A DNA stretch of 64,000 nucleotides, taken from an uncultured Bacteriovoracaceae bacterium. Lineage in GTDB: Bacteria; Bdellovibrionota; Bacteriovoracia; Bacteriovoracales; Bacteriovoracaceae. The position numbers and the translations under genes are program-made. This document shows, piece by piece, positions 26,392-34,026 of this stretch; the stretch's first letter is position 1; every line of letters starts with the position of its first letter. The stretch covers positions 1-64,000 of the forward strand of contig CALHBF010000008.1 in the NCBI GenBank assembly GCA_937931205.1, given 5' to 3'. The notes below the pieces were generated by a model. That model did no database searches. It was not told where the DNA came from and saw only the letters and a list, made by a program, of their open reading frames with translations.

Positions 26392-27296
26392 TGAGTACTG
26401 AAATTAAGTCACTTGATCTTATTGATTATAAGTTTAAGATCAAAAAATATCTTCTCATCATCTTTATTCCCATTATTTTCATTCTTAGTTTTTTGAGTTA
26501 CTTCCCTATCAGTGGCAAACTTAATGATTTAATTCTGAATGCTCTAAAAAGCAGCGGCTGCCCGGCAACTTTCACTCAGCTGGATATCGAATTTCTTCTT
26601 CCTAAAGTGATCATCTCTGACCTCGCTGTTCCAATGACCTGTACGGGTGCGGCAGAGGATCTTTTCTTCAAGAAAATTACGATCAATTATCACCTGATTA
26701 GTTTCTCACCTTTCGGTATTCCATTTAAGGCTGATACCCGTCTTTATGGACAAGACCTTTCCCTTCATTATGTTCTGGGCATAGGTAAGCAGTCGGTGCG
26801 TCTTAAAGACCAAAAACTTGATCTCTCTAAACTTGCTCCTCTGTTTCCTCAATTGAAACTAAAAGGGAGCCTGACTGTTGATATGCGCGCGGGCCTTGAT
26901 GACAACGCACTCTCTGAGCTTACTCTCAAGGCTTCAAGTTCAAACTTCGAACTTCCTGGCCAGAATATCCAAGGTTTTGCTCTTCCACACATGAATATTA
27001 AGGATCTATTTATTGATATTGAAACGGCCGATGACGCCAAATTAAAGATCAATAAATTCATTATTGGTGGAGCGAATCAGGACTCTCCTATTCGCGCTAA
27101 TTTCGTTGGTAACATCAACCTCTCCAAGACCAATACGATGAGCTCACAGCTGGCCCTTAGTGGTGAAGTGAAGCTTTCTGAAGGAATGAAACAAAGCATT
27201 CCTCTCTTGGAGATGATGCTTGAGAATTACGCCATAAAAGATGGCTTTTATCAGTTAAAAATTGGTGGTACATTAGGCGCTCCTACTTTCAAATAA
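26391..27296 (+). CDS. gspN: Type II secretion protein GspN
   Basis: A 301-residue protein with a membrane helix near 20-42 (LLIIFIPIIFILSFLSYF) and a periplasmic beta-rich domain. The DLEL-like pattern (FTQLDIEFLLPKVIISDLAVP, LKLKGSLTVDMRAG) matches the GspN/AsmA-like fold found at the end of T2SS clusters in former deltaproteobacteria. GspN is not present in all T2SS and its role is unclear. It is the last gene of the cluster. The stop codon is now separated from ispA by a short insertion element, but before insertion the two genes would have been 14 nt apart. Confidence 0.8.
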   Translation: MSTEIKSLDLIDYKFKIKKYLLIIFIPIIFILSFLSYFPISGKLNDLILNALKSSGCPATFTQLDIEFLLPKVIISDLAVPMTCTGAAEDLFFKKITINYHLISFSPFGIPFKADTRLYGQDLSLHYVLGIGKQSVRLKDQKLDLSKLAPLFPQLKLKGSLTVDMRAGLDDNALSELTLKASSSNFELPGQNIQGFALPHMNIKDLFIDIETADDAKLKINKFIIGGANQDSPIRANFVGNINLSKTNTMSSQLALSGEVKLSEGMKQSIPLLEMMLENYAIKDGFYQLKIGGTLGAPTFK

Positions 27297-27304
27297 AGGA
27301 AAGA
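27296..27304. repeat. Left copy of target-site duplication AAGGAAAGA
   Basis: Direct repeat identical to 27470-27478 flanking the 165-bp element. It starts at the last base of the gspN stop codon. Confidence 0.65.
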
Positions 27305-27469
27305 TGGGGTTGGCCAATGTTGGGGTGGCCAACTGAAAAGCAGTTTGTGAAAGCTTACCGACCTGTAGAAGACGGCAGGAAAATCAAAATTGTGCACGTA
27401 GCTCTCTAAGATGAATCTTTTTTTACAGATAAACCTTTCGAGCTAGACCCCAACATTGAGCACCCCTAC
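27305..27469. mobile_element. 165-bp MITE-like insertion with 9-bp target duplication
   Basis: The ends are inverted repeats: GGGGT-TGGC-CAATGTTGGGGT (27306-27326) and ACCCCAACATTG-AGC-ACCCC (27447-27466). They share a perfect 12-bp arm plus an outer GGGGT. The element is bracketed by the perfect direct repeat AAGGAAAGA (27296-27304 and 27470-27478), which looks like a target-site duplication. Removing the element and one repeat copy restores gspN-TAA-AGGAAAGAGCGCG-ATG-ispA, a normal tight operon junction. Inside is only a 30-codon frame (27317-27409, MLGWPTEKQF...) without a ribosome site, and a local 7-bp stem GTTGGCC/GGCCAAC. No transposase is present, so it would need one supplied in trans. 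Confidence 0.7.
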
Positions 27470-27478
27470 AAGGAAAGA
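27470..27478. repeat. Right copy of target-site duplication, now the ispA ribosome site
   Basis: Identical to 27296-27304. It contains the AGGA that serves as the Shine-Dalgarno sequence of ispA (ATG at 27484), so the insertion kept a functional ribosome site for the downstream gene. Confidence 0.65.
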
Positions 27479-27483
27479 GCGCG

Positions 27484-28383
27484 ATGCTGATCGAGTCCAT
27501 TGAAAAATCCCTAAAAACTTCTGTTCATCACCCTGAACTCAAAAAAATTATGGATTATGCAGTACTGCCTGCTGGAAAACTCTTTCGCCCAAAACTAATT
27601 GAGGCCATAGCTTTGGATCTAGGCCCCGTACTCACAGAAGATCATCTTCATCTCGCTTCTGCGATTGAAACCCATCACGCTTACACTCTCGTTCATGACG
27701 ATCTTCCTAGCATGGACAATGACATGTACCGCAGAGGGAAACTATCAACCCATGCGGCGTTTGGTGAGTGGAAGGCCATCCTTGCAGGCGATGCTCTTTT
27801 GATTCACTCATTCAATGAAATTAATAAAATTCAGAACTCACAATTAAAACTCATTCATAACTTTTTTGGCTGGGCCAATGGTGCGAAGGGTTTAATCCTT
27901 GGCCAATTTCTAGATTTAGGTGCTCAGGGCAAGGCCAACTTAAATCAAATTGTACGTATTCATGAATTAAAAACGGCAAGACTCATTCAAGCGGCCATCA
28001 TCGGCAGCTACCTTATAGCCCGACCTTATAAATTTCAGGAAATGAAAGACTATTTTCTTCTAGGAAATGTTATTGGCGTAAGTTTTCAGCTACTGGATGA
28101 CCTCGGTGAATTGACAGAGAAAACAGTGAGTGAACATGAGTTGGAAATTAATCCTTTTCTCCTCTACCCTGATGAAACGCTGGAAGTTCTCACAAAGAAA
28201 CTTGATCAACTCTACAGTATCCTCAAAAAACAGAAACTAGTCCACACCACTGCTATGATGAAAGAATATCTGGATAAGAATAAAAAGAATTTTACGGAAA
28301 ATTCAGAGATCCTATTAGGTCACTTCCCAGAACAGTTCAAAGAGAAAATGGCCAACTGGATTACCAGCTTCTCTTCTCTTTAA
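27484..28383 (+). CDS. ispA: Polyprenyl (farnesyl/geranylgeranyl) diphosphate synthase
   Basis: A trans-isoprenyl diphosphate synthase of 299 residues that condenses IPP with allylic diphosphates. It has GKLFRPKL for substrate diphosphate binding and the first Asp-rich motif DDLPSMDND with the following RRGKLSTH. The second motif reads FQLLDDLGEL, so the final Asp of the usual DDxxD is Glu. Two small residues before the first motif (HAYTLVHDD) suggest a chain length around C15-C20, but this cannot be fixed by eye. It probably belonged to the gsp transcript before the insertion upstream. The 3' end overlaps the convergent MerR gene. Confidence 0.88.
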   Translation: MLIESIEKSLKTSVHHPELKKIMDYAVLPAGKLFRPKLIEAIALDLGPVLTEDHLHLASAIETHHAYTLVHDDLPSMDNDMYRRGKLSTHAAFGEWKAILAGDALLIHSFNEINKIQNSQLKLIHNFFGWANGAKGLILGQFLDLGAQGKANLNQIVRIHELKTARLIQAAIIGSYLIARPYKFQEMKDYFLLGNVIGVSFQLLDDLGELTEKTVSEHELEINPFLLYPDETLEVLTKKLDQLYSILKKQKLVHTTAMMKEYLDKNKKNFTENSEILLGHFPEQFKEKMANWITSFSSL

Positions 28384-28735
28384 TCACCCTAATTTCCCTA
28401 AGAGCAGCGTGAAGAAGGTTTGAAACTTCCGTGAAATCAGCAGGAACAACTGCTACCGCCGCAACTGCTGCCTCTTCAAAAGAATCAAGCTCACTCAGCA
28501 TTTTCTTCGCTTCGGGAATTGATAATTTCTTATCAAAAAGAAGCTCTTTGATTTTCAGGATAAATTCAACATCTTGGCGAGAATAAATTTTTTGACCAGA
28601 ATCAGATTCGACGGGATTAATCTCATGAAACTCAGTTTCCCAGAATCTAATGACATAAGGCTTCACCCCAGTAATTGGGGTGAGCTCTTGAAATTTGAAA
28701 CTACTTTTCTGAGGAATCATGGAGGAATTAATCAT
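28361..28735 (-). CDS. MerR family transcriptional regulator
   Basis: A 124-residue protein with an N-terminal MerR winged helix (about 12-80). The pattern FKFQELTPITGVKPYVIRFWETEF...GQKIYSRQDVEFILKIKELL corresponds to helix-turn-helix, wing and the start of the dimer coiled coil. No cysteine effector site is present. The start ATG overlaps the ihfA stop (TAATG), so the two are co-translated. A MerR-like gene after ihfA, downstream of infC-rpmI-rplT, is a conserved arrangement in proteobacteria. Confidence 0.88.
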   Translation of the reverse strand: MINSSMIPQKSSFKFQELTPITGVKPYVIRFWETEFHEINPVESDSGQKIYSRQDVEFILKIKELLFDKKLSIPEAKKMLSELDSFEEAAVAAVAVVPADFTEVSNLLHAALREIRVIKEKRSW

Positions 28736-29157
28736 TACTCATCATCATTATCATCGTCGTCACTGTAAACAGTATCATCGATGTTGTTCAAGAAAGAACT
28801 AAGTGCACGAGGCACTGCTTCTTTAGCTTTAACAGTAACGTCTTCATTCCCATTTTCATCTAAACGGTGAGAATACCTGTCAGTAATGTCTTCTTTTAAA
28901 ATTTGCGATGGTTTAAAAGTAAGTACACGACGAGCACTAATGTTCATCGCAGTTCCTGTTTGAGGATTCCTTCCTACTCGAGTAGCTTTGTCACGAATAG
29001 AAAAATTCCCGAAACCAGAAATTTTCACTTTTTCACCCTTGGCCAAAGTATCTTTAATTACTTTGAATACCAAATCGACTAATTCAGCAGCCTCTTTTTT
29101 TGAGAACCCTGCTTCCTTGTAAATACGTTCAACAATGTCAGCTTTAGTCATGCTCAT
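28735..29157 (-). CDS. ihfA: Integration host factor alpha / HU-family protein with acidic tail
   Basis: A DNA-bending protein. The first 95 residues are a full HU/IHF domain (MTKADIVERIYKEAGFSKKEAAELVD, KISGFGNFSIRDK, GRNPQTGTAMNISARRVLTFKPS). The RNPQTG arm tip carries the DNA-kinking proline. Gene neighbourhood (rplT, merR-like) and sequence fit IhfA. It continues about 45 residues beyond the usual end and finishes with the acidic YSDDDDNDDE, an extension unlike E. coli IhfA (99 aa). The ORF track start at 29202 is upstream of the family start; ATG 29157 follows TGGGGGA at a good distance and is used, giving 140 residues. Confidence 0.92.
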   Translation of the reverse strand: MSMTKADIVERIYKEAGFSKKEAAELVDLVFKVIKDTLAKGEKVKISGFGNFSIRDKATRVGRNPQTGTAMNISARRVLTFKPSQILKEDITDRYSHRLDENGNEDVTVKAKEAVPRALSSFLNNIDDTVYSDDDDNDDE

Positions 29158-29213
29158 TGAAATTCCCCCATGAAGTTTCAAAAGCTTATCGGCAATATGC
29201 ACTAATAATTAAT

Positions 29214-29241
29214 AGGTTAGCAGTAAAAGTAATTTGTTCAA
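29214..29241 (-). promoter_or_regulatory. Candidate sigma70 promoter of ihfA-merR
   Basis: On the minus strand, TTGAAC (complement of 29236-29241) is followed after 16 nt by TAACCT (complement of 29214-29219), placing a start site about 50 nt upstream of the ihfA ATG. It lies past the rplT terminator, so ihfA is probably transcribed independently. Confidence 0.4.
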
Positions 29242-29299
29242 TAAAAAAAGTTATCTTTTTTTTGGGGAAAATACGAGGTTTTACGAAATTTCAGACACT

Positions 29300-29332
29300 T
29301 AGAAAAGAAAAGGCCCTCATAAAGAGGGCCTT
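29300..29332 (-). terminator. Intrinsic terminator after rplT
   Basis: A 9-bp stem, AAGGCCCTC-ATAAA-GAGGGCCTT (29310-29332), is followed in the minus direction by a T-rich stretch (complement of agaaaagaaa). It lies immediately downstream of the rplT stop. Confidence 0.85.
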
Positions 29333-29346
29333 AAAGTCAGGGCAAA

Positions 29347-29691
29347 TTATTTAGTAGCTTCAAAGATGGCCTTGAAAGCATTGAAATCATGAATCGCAAG
29401 CTCAGAAAGCATTTTACGATTGATTTCGATATTCTTCTTTTTAAGACCAGAAATGAATTGTGAGTAAGAAGTGCCGAGCATACGAGCACCAGCATTAATA
29501 CGAACAATCCAAAGCTTTCTAACATCTCTTTTAAGAAGTTTACGGCCAATATATGCGTAATGAAGAGCACGACGAACAGTCTCTGAAGCATGCTTATACT
29601 TCGTGCGACGATCGAAATGAAAACCTTTAGCAAGTTTTAAAATTTTGTTTCTTCTTTGACGGGCCTTAAACCCGCGGCGTACACGTGACAT
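29347..29691 (-). CDS. rplT: 50S ribosomal protein L20
   Basis: Ribosomal protein bL20, 114 residues, needed early in 50S assembly. It has the typical basic N-terminus MSRVRRGFKARQRRNKILKLAKGF, then the conserved ALHYAYIGRKLLKRDVRKLWIVRINA and the C-terminal MLSELAIHD. It is the last gene of the infC-rpmI-rplT operon, followed by a terminator. In E. coli and B. subtilis, L20 also represses its own operon by binding leader mRNA. Confidence 0.97.
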   Translation of the reverse strand: MSRVRRGFKARQRRNKILKLAKGFHFDRRTKYKHASETVRRALHYAYIGRKLLKRDVRKLWIVRINAGARMLGTSYSQFISGLKKKNIEINRKMLSELAIHDFNAFKAIFEATK

Positions 29692-29770
29692 AGTTGTCTC
29701 CTTCTTCGTTCACAGGGGGAATATCAATTCACTTAACCCTGATTCACTACTCTCGAATATTAATAAAAAA

Positions 29771-29971
29771 TTATCTCAGGTATGGAATACAAGAGATTGC
29801 GTTATGATAATCAGCAGGATTTACATATCCTGGAGTCCCTTTATCTTTCTTAGCCTTTTTAGACTTATTGATAAGAAGGTGACGTAGGTGAGATTTTTTA
29901 TACTTAATCTTACCTGTTGCAGTAACTTTAAAGCGCTTAGCAGCTGCACGCTTTGTCTTCATTTTAGCCAT
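29771..29971 (-). CDS. rpmI: 50S ribosomal protein L35
   Basis: Ribosomal protein bL35, 66 residues: MAKMKTKRAAAKRFKVTATGKIKYKKS with the C-terminal SCIPYLR. The ORF track frame opens at 30019, but ATG 29971 has AGGGAG upstream and matches the family start. It sits between infC and rplT as in most bacteria. Confidence 0.97.
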   Translation of the reverse strand: MAKMKTKRAAAKRFKVTATGKIKYKKSHLRHLLINKSKKAKKDKGTPGYVNPADYHNAISCIPYLR

Positions 29972-30000
29972 ATATATGCTCCCTAAATTCGTAAAAAAAT

Positions 30001-30038
30001 GCACCCTAAAAGAGTGCATGAAGTTATCACGGGATAAC
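30001..30038 (-). promoter_or_regulatory. Two hairpins between infC and rpmI (possible L20 control region)
   Basis: The inverted repeats TGCAC..GTGCA (about 30000-30018) and GTTATC-ACGG-GATAAC (30023-30038) lie in the spacer directly before rpmI. In other bacteria L20 binds structured RNA at this position to regulate rpmI-rplT. No sequence match to known L20 operators was established. Confidence 0.3.
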
Positions 30039-30059
30039 CAATAGATAAAGTCTTTTTAA

Positions 30060-30590
30060 CTATTTTTTCTTGCCTGGAGCAATCATCGCAATAACGCGAT
30101 TCCCCATAAACTTCGGCTCAGCTTCTACCACTGCGCTCTTAGTCTCTACAAGATACTTAAGAATTTCAGTAAATTTAGCTAGACCAAGGTCCTTATGGGC
30201 CATTTCACGTCCACGGAATTGCATCAAAAGCTTCACTTTATCCCCTTGATCAAGGAATTTTTCGATCGATTTTGTTTTTACTTCCACATCGTGTTTTTCA
30301 ATATTTGGTCTGAACTTAATCTCTTTTACTTCAATGACTACTTGTTTTTTCTTCGCTTCAGCGACCTTTTTCTGGACCTGATACTTGTATTTCCCATAGT
30401 CCATCATCTTCACCACTGGTGGTTTAGCACTTGGGGAAATCTCAATTAAATCTAGTCCCTCTGAATCGGCCATTAAACGCGCCTGCGCCAGAGTCACCAC
30501 ACCGTATGCTTTACCATCATCGCCAATTAAACGAATCTCGTGAGCACGAATTTTCTCATTTACGCGTGGTTCTTGAATCTTCTCGGTAAT
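30060..30590 (-). CDS. infC: Translation initiation factor IF-3, AUU start
   Basis: IF3, 176 residues, which binds the 30S subunit and checks the start codon. The ORF track shows only 146 residues from a GTG at 30500. In frame upstream is the missing IF3 N-domain (EPRVNEKIRAHEIRLIGDDGKAYG), beginning at an ATT codon at 30590 with GAGGTG five bases before it. AUU start codons are the hallmark of infC genes, because IF3 rejects them and so represses its own synthesis. The C-domain KEIKFRPNIEKHDVEVKTKS and MQFRGREMAH are typical. First gene of the infC-rpmI-rplT operon. Confidence 0.95.
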   Translation of the reverse strand: MTEKIQEPRVNEKIRAHEIRLIGDDGKAYGVVTLAQARLMADSEGLDLIEISPSAKPPVVKMMDYGKYKYQVQKKVAEAKKKQVVIEVKEIKFRPNIEKHDVEVKTKSIEKFLDQGDKVKLLMQFRGREMAHKDLGLAKFTEILKYLVETKSAVVEAEPKFMGNRVIAMIAPGKKK

Positions 30591-30633
30591 AACCCACCTC
30601 CATCAATACTTGGGCATCTATAAAACAGACAAA

Positions 30634-30662
30634 AAATTACAATGTAACCGTTAACCTGACAA
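30634..30662 (-). promoter_or_regulatory. Candidate promoter of infC operon
   Basis: On the minus strand TTGTCA (complement of 30657-30662) and TAATTT (complement of 30634-30639) are separated by 17 nt. A transcript from here would have a leader of about 40 nt before the AUU start codon. Confidence 0.45.
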
Positions 30663-30665
30663 GCA

Positions 30666-31079
30666 TTAACGGAATAACACTTGTTTAATAAACCCTAATT
30701 GGCCTTCCATCATTCGGCGCTTAAATACAATCACGAAGTCACTACCTAGCTGGTTTTTGGCCTTGATTTGCGCCACTTCTTCAAAAAGATCCTCCCACTG
30801 CACGGATTGCAATGGAAAAAGATCAACTTCTTCCGTTTCCCAGTCATTAACTATAAAGGGCGACTCCATTTCAATCAATGGGCCAAGAAATGACCTACCC
30901 ACCAAAACTTGAGGAACTTTGGGCCAGGAAATGAATTGGATATAGATATCCTGCACACTCAATTCCAAACCCTTATCTTCTAGTTTTTGATCCAGCTGAT
31001 TTGCCAGCGACTGCCAGTCCCTGCCCCACTCACCTGATTCTAAAAGCAGGAGCCTAAGATTAGGTAACTGCTCTTTCAT
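30666..31079 (-). CDS. Conserved-looking hypothetical protein
   Basis: A 137-residue soluble protein of no family I recognise. It has no signal peptide or membrane segment, is rich in Glu and Leu, and includes a W-rich middle (QFISWPKVPQVLVG, VNDWETEEVDLFPLQSVQWEDLFEE). It overlaps the plsB-like gene by four bases (ATGA) and is followed by the infC promoter region, so it is the last gene of the guaB-like/plsB-like transcript. The coupling supports it being a real gene. Confidence 0.6.
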   Translation of the reverse strand: MKEQLPNLRLLLLESGEWGRDWQSLANQLDQKLEDKGLELSVQDIYIQFISWPKVPQVLVGRSFLGPLIEMESPFIVNDWETEEVDLFPLQSVQWEDLFEEVAQIKAKNQLGSDFVIVFKRRMMEGQLGFIKQVLFR

Positions 31080-32851
31080 AATGAAGCCTTATTGAACTTC
31101 ACATTAATCGCAACCTGATCGTTTAGATCTTTTACAAATTTATCGAGAGCAACTTCTAGTTTTTCCTGATCATTTACATAAAACTCACGGGCATCATTTC
31201 GACCTAGAACTTTCTCATTCTGGAAATGAATCAAAGTATCTTTCAAAATAGGCACAGCAAAAGCCTCATTGTAACGAATCACTCTACCATGCTCAATTTC
31301 CAGCTGAAATAATTCTTTTACCACTTGCAGGAACTTATCCTGAGTAAAACTTCCGCCTTTGAGATAATTGATCGCAAGAATGGAAATGTAATAACTCTCA
31401 TATAGGTAAGATAGAGCTGTTGAGAAGTTTTTTACCTTCGTGGCAATTTGATACATCTCTTGCGTAGAGAATTTCATACATTCATCAAATGACTTAATCT
31501 CACGTCCCAAGGCATACGAGAGAACCTTCATAGCTTCGCTCATCATTTCTTTGATGCTTGGAAGGTAGAATTCATACTTTAATTCTTTGCGCTTTCTCAT
31601 CAGATAACGAGTCAGCTGCATGCCATCTTTAATGTTACCATTAAACACATTAAACCAAGCAGAGTTGATCATGTTAGGAACAAGGAAATGATGAAGAATC
31701 ATATTTTTGTGATAAAGAACTTCAATACGACGATCGGCCTTAATCACATAAAAGATCTGATTCAACTTTTCACTGCGGATAACTTCTATTTTCTTATTTC
31801 CGATAAACATATCAAGAGCGGAACGAAGAGATGCTCTGAATTCACTTTTTGCTAGTGAAGGAGTCAGAGGAATTCCTACGGCCTGACAATAATCAATAAT
31901 CTCATCAGCACGCTCTTCAATCTGTTTCCAAGTCATCGCTCCCGATGGTTCATCAAGCATAATGAGAGCAAGAAGTGAGGTCGGGGTTACCGGCATGTTT
32001 TTACCGACAGCAATGAAGCAATCGAAGGCAAGTTTCTGAGTTTCCTCTTTAAGATCCCCTTTAATTCTATCGACAACAATTCCTTTCCCAAAGTGGATAT
32101 GGATTGTTCCCAGACGTTTTCCAAAAAGTTTAAAGAGTTTGAAAAGCTGAGCTCCGCTTTCAGGAACTTTCTTTCCACCACCCAATTCACGAGCATGTGC
32201 TTTTTCTTCTGGAATATGTTCATGGGCCAGAGAAACAGGAATAAACATCAATGGTTTGGCATCATCAAGATTGGAATGAGTCTCCAACAACATTTGATAC
32301 AAACCAAACTTAGGCTTTAATAATTTTCCAGTCCTTGTTCTTCCGCCTTCAAAGAAAAACTCAACCACTTGATTGGTTTTTAAAAGGTAGTAAACATAGG
32401 CTTCAAAACAAGTTTTATAAAGAAGATCACTGGTGAAAGTTCTTCTGATGAAAAATGCTCCACCCTTTCCAAAAAATTGCCCTAAAGGAAAAACATTCAG
32501 GTTAATTCCTGCGGCCACACGTAGGGCGACGCCAAATTCTTTGAACATACAATATGTCAGGGCCACATAATCAGCATGAGACTGGTGATTAGGAACGAGA
32601 ATGATACTGTACTTTTCTTGCAGTTTTTTAAAATCCATTCCCTCCGGAACTTCCAGATTAACTCCATCATAAAGTTTTCCAAAAGTAGCATCTAAGAACT
32701 TAGAAGCAGATTTTACAACGGCCGGAGAAAACTCTCCGTGGATTTCTTTAAATAATTTTTTTACTTTCTTCTCATCGGCCGGCTTCTCAAGTAAGCGTTG
32801 AGCAAGCTTTGGGTATGAGATCGCTATGTCGTATGCATTCTCTGGAGTCAC
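31076..32851 (-). CDS. plsB: Glycerol-3-phosphate acyltransferase (PlsB-type)
   Basis: A 591-residue acyltransferase for the first step of phospholipid synthesis. Conserved blocks appear in order: NHQSHADYV (the catalytic HX4D), GGAFFIRRTF, FFEGGRTRTGKLLKPKFG (glycerol-3-phosphate binding), and MFIPVSLAHE. It is shorter than E. coli PlsB (about 800 aa), lacking much of its N-terminal region, which is common outside gamma-proteobacteria. A 1-acyl-transferase of a related type cannot be excluded, but block II and III spacing fits GPAT. It lies 11 bp after the IMPDH-like gene and is translationally coupled to the following small ORF. Confidence 0.85.
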   Translation of the reverse strand: MTPENAYDIAISYPKLAQRLLEKPADEKKVKKLFKEIHGEFSPAVVKSASKFLDATFGKLYDGVNLEVPEGMDFKKLQEKYSIILVPNHQSHADYVALTYCMFKEFGVALRVAAGINLNVFPLGQFFGKGGAFFIRRTFTSDLLYKTCFEAYVYYLLKTNQVVEFFFEGGRTRTGKLLKPKFGLYQMLLETHSNLDDAKPLMFIPVSLAHEHIPEEKAHARELGGGKKVPESGAQLFKLFKLFGKRLGTIHIHFGKGIVVDRIKGDLKEETQKLAFDCFIAVGKNMPVTPTSLLALIMLDEPSGAMTWKQIEERADEIIDYCQAVGIPLTPSLAKSEFRASLRSALDMFIGNKKIEVIRSEKLNQIFYVIKADRRIEVLYHKNMILHHFLVPNMINSAWFNVFNGNIKDGMQLTRYLMRKRKELKYEFYLPSIKEMMSEAMKVLSYALGREIKSFDECMKFSTQEMYQIATKVKNFSTALSYLYESYYISILAINYLKGGSFTQDKFLQVVKELFQLEIEHGRVIRYNEAFAVPILKDTLIHFQNEKVLGRNDAREFYVNDQEKLEVALDKFVKDLNDQVAINVKFNKASL

Positions 32852-32862
32852 AATTTTCCCTA

Positions 32863-33921
32863 TTAATTATTTAGCCCGTGCGGTTTTGACTCGATCATTC
32901 CAGAAGCGGTCATTTCCATAAAAAGAGCATTTTTATAAATATCAGCTATCGACTGGGCATTAAGATACGTCATTCCTGAACGAACACCACCACAAAGTTC
33001 ATGAATAATGTGTTCAACACTACCCTTGCAAGTGACCCAACGGGCCTCACCTTCTGCGGCCATCCCCACTGGAAGTTCCCCTCTCCAAGACACTTGCGCA
33101 TCTTTTGAGGCCATTCCACGATATCTCTTTTTCCCATCTTCAACATCTCCCGGTGTCTCAAGACAGCCAGAAAGAATAGAGCCTAGCATAACGGTTTGAG
33201 CTCCTGCTGCAAATGCTTTTACAATATCTCCCGAAGTTTTTATACCACCATCGGCAATGACTGGGATATTAAACTTACTGGCCTCTTGAGCGCACAGGGC
33301 AACAGCCGTCAGCTGTGGCACACCACAACCAGTGATAATTCGAGTCGTACACATTGATCCAGGTCCAATTCCCACCTTCACAGCATCTGCTCCAGCGTTA
33401 ATAAGGCGACGGGCACCATCCGGCATGGCCGTATTTCCCGCAATCACATCAATGTGAGGATATTTATTTTTCACATAAGTCAGTACTTCAAGCATCATCA
33501 CTGAATCTCCGTGGGCAATATCAATGGTTAAGATATCCACACCGGCATCACTCAAAAAATCTGCACGACGCATTCCATCTTCTTTCACTCCAATACTAGC
33601 AGCGACTGGAAGCCCAAGAGGCTTAATCTTCTCTCTCATTTTTTTTACTGCTATCACTTGTTCTTCCAAAGTCATAAAACGATGAAGAATCCCTAGTCCT
33701 CCTAATTCAGCCATTTTGATGCACATCTCAAGCCCTGAAACAGTGTCCATATTGGCAGAGATCATAGGAGTTTTGAGAAAATAATTTTTCGTCACTTGGG
33801 AAGAAAGATCAGGAGCTTTACGAGAATTAAGTTCGGAATGGCGGGGCATCAGTAGGACATCATCAAAAGTGAGACCTCTTTCACGCTCCATAATTTGACT
33901 TGCCGAAAATATTAGACCCAT
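32863..33921 (-). CDS. IMP dehydrogenase / GMP reductase family protein lacking CBS domains
   Basis: A TIM-barrel purine nucleotide oxidoreductase of 352 residues. It has [14 protein letters not shown] at the start and [17 protein letters not shown], which carries the catalytic cysteine, then [16 protein letters not shown]. Normal GuaB has two CBS domains inserted after the first 90 residues; here the barrel is continuous. The C-terminal flap region ([32 protein letters not shown]) looks closer to GMP reductase. It could be a GuaC-type GMP reductase or a CBS-free IMPDH. ATG 33921 follows AGGAGG and replaces the longer track start at 33981. Confidence 0.85.
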   Translation of the reverse strand: MGLIFSASQIMERERGLTFDDVLLMPRHSELNSRKAPDLSSQVTKNYFLKTPMISANMDTVSGLEMCIKMAELGGLGILHRFMTLEEQVIAVKKMREKIKPLGLPVAASIGVKEDGMRRADFLSDAGVDILTIDIAHGDSVMMLEVLTYVKNKYPHIDVIAGNTAMPDGARRLINAGADAVKVGIGPGSMCTTRIITGCGVPQLTAVALCAQEASKFNIPVIADGGIKTSGDIVKAFAAGAQTVMLGSILSGCLETPGDVEDGKKRYRGMASKDAQVSWRGELPVGMAAEGEARWVTCKGSVEHIIHELCGGVRSGMTYLNAQSIADIYKNALFMEMTASGMIESKPHGLNN

Positions 33922-33975
33922 ATTCCCTCCTAAGTAGTAAATGATATTAAAATCATAACTATTGAAGAAAATATG

Positions 33976-34007
33976 TGTCACGTACTCTTTTGCAAGAGTA
34001 CGTGACA
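33976..34007 (-). terminator. Long hairpin downstream of Na/Pi symporter
   Basis: A perfect 14-bp stem, TGTCACGTACTCTT-TTGC-AAGAGTACGTGACA, lies between the symporter stop and the IMPDH-like gene. The following minus-strand sequence (CATATTTTCTTC) is only moderately T-rich. It also reads as a palindrome that might bind a regulator of the downstream gene. Confidence 0.6.
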
Positions 34008-34026
34008 GACAGAAAATGAGAGGAAA

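Noticed and set aside
27317-27409. 30-codon frame in the MITE-like element
   Set aside because: No ribosome site, start in the terminal repeat and no match to a transposase; kept only as a note in the element entry.
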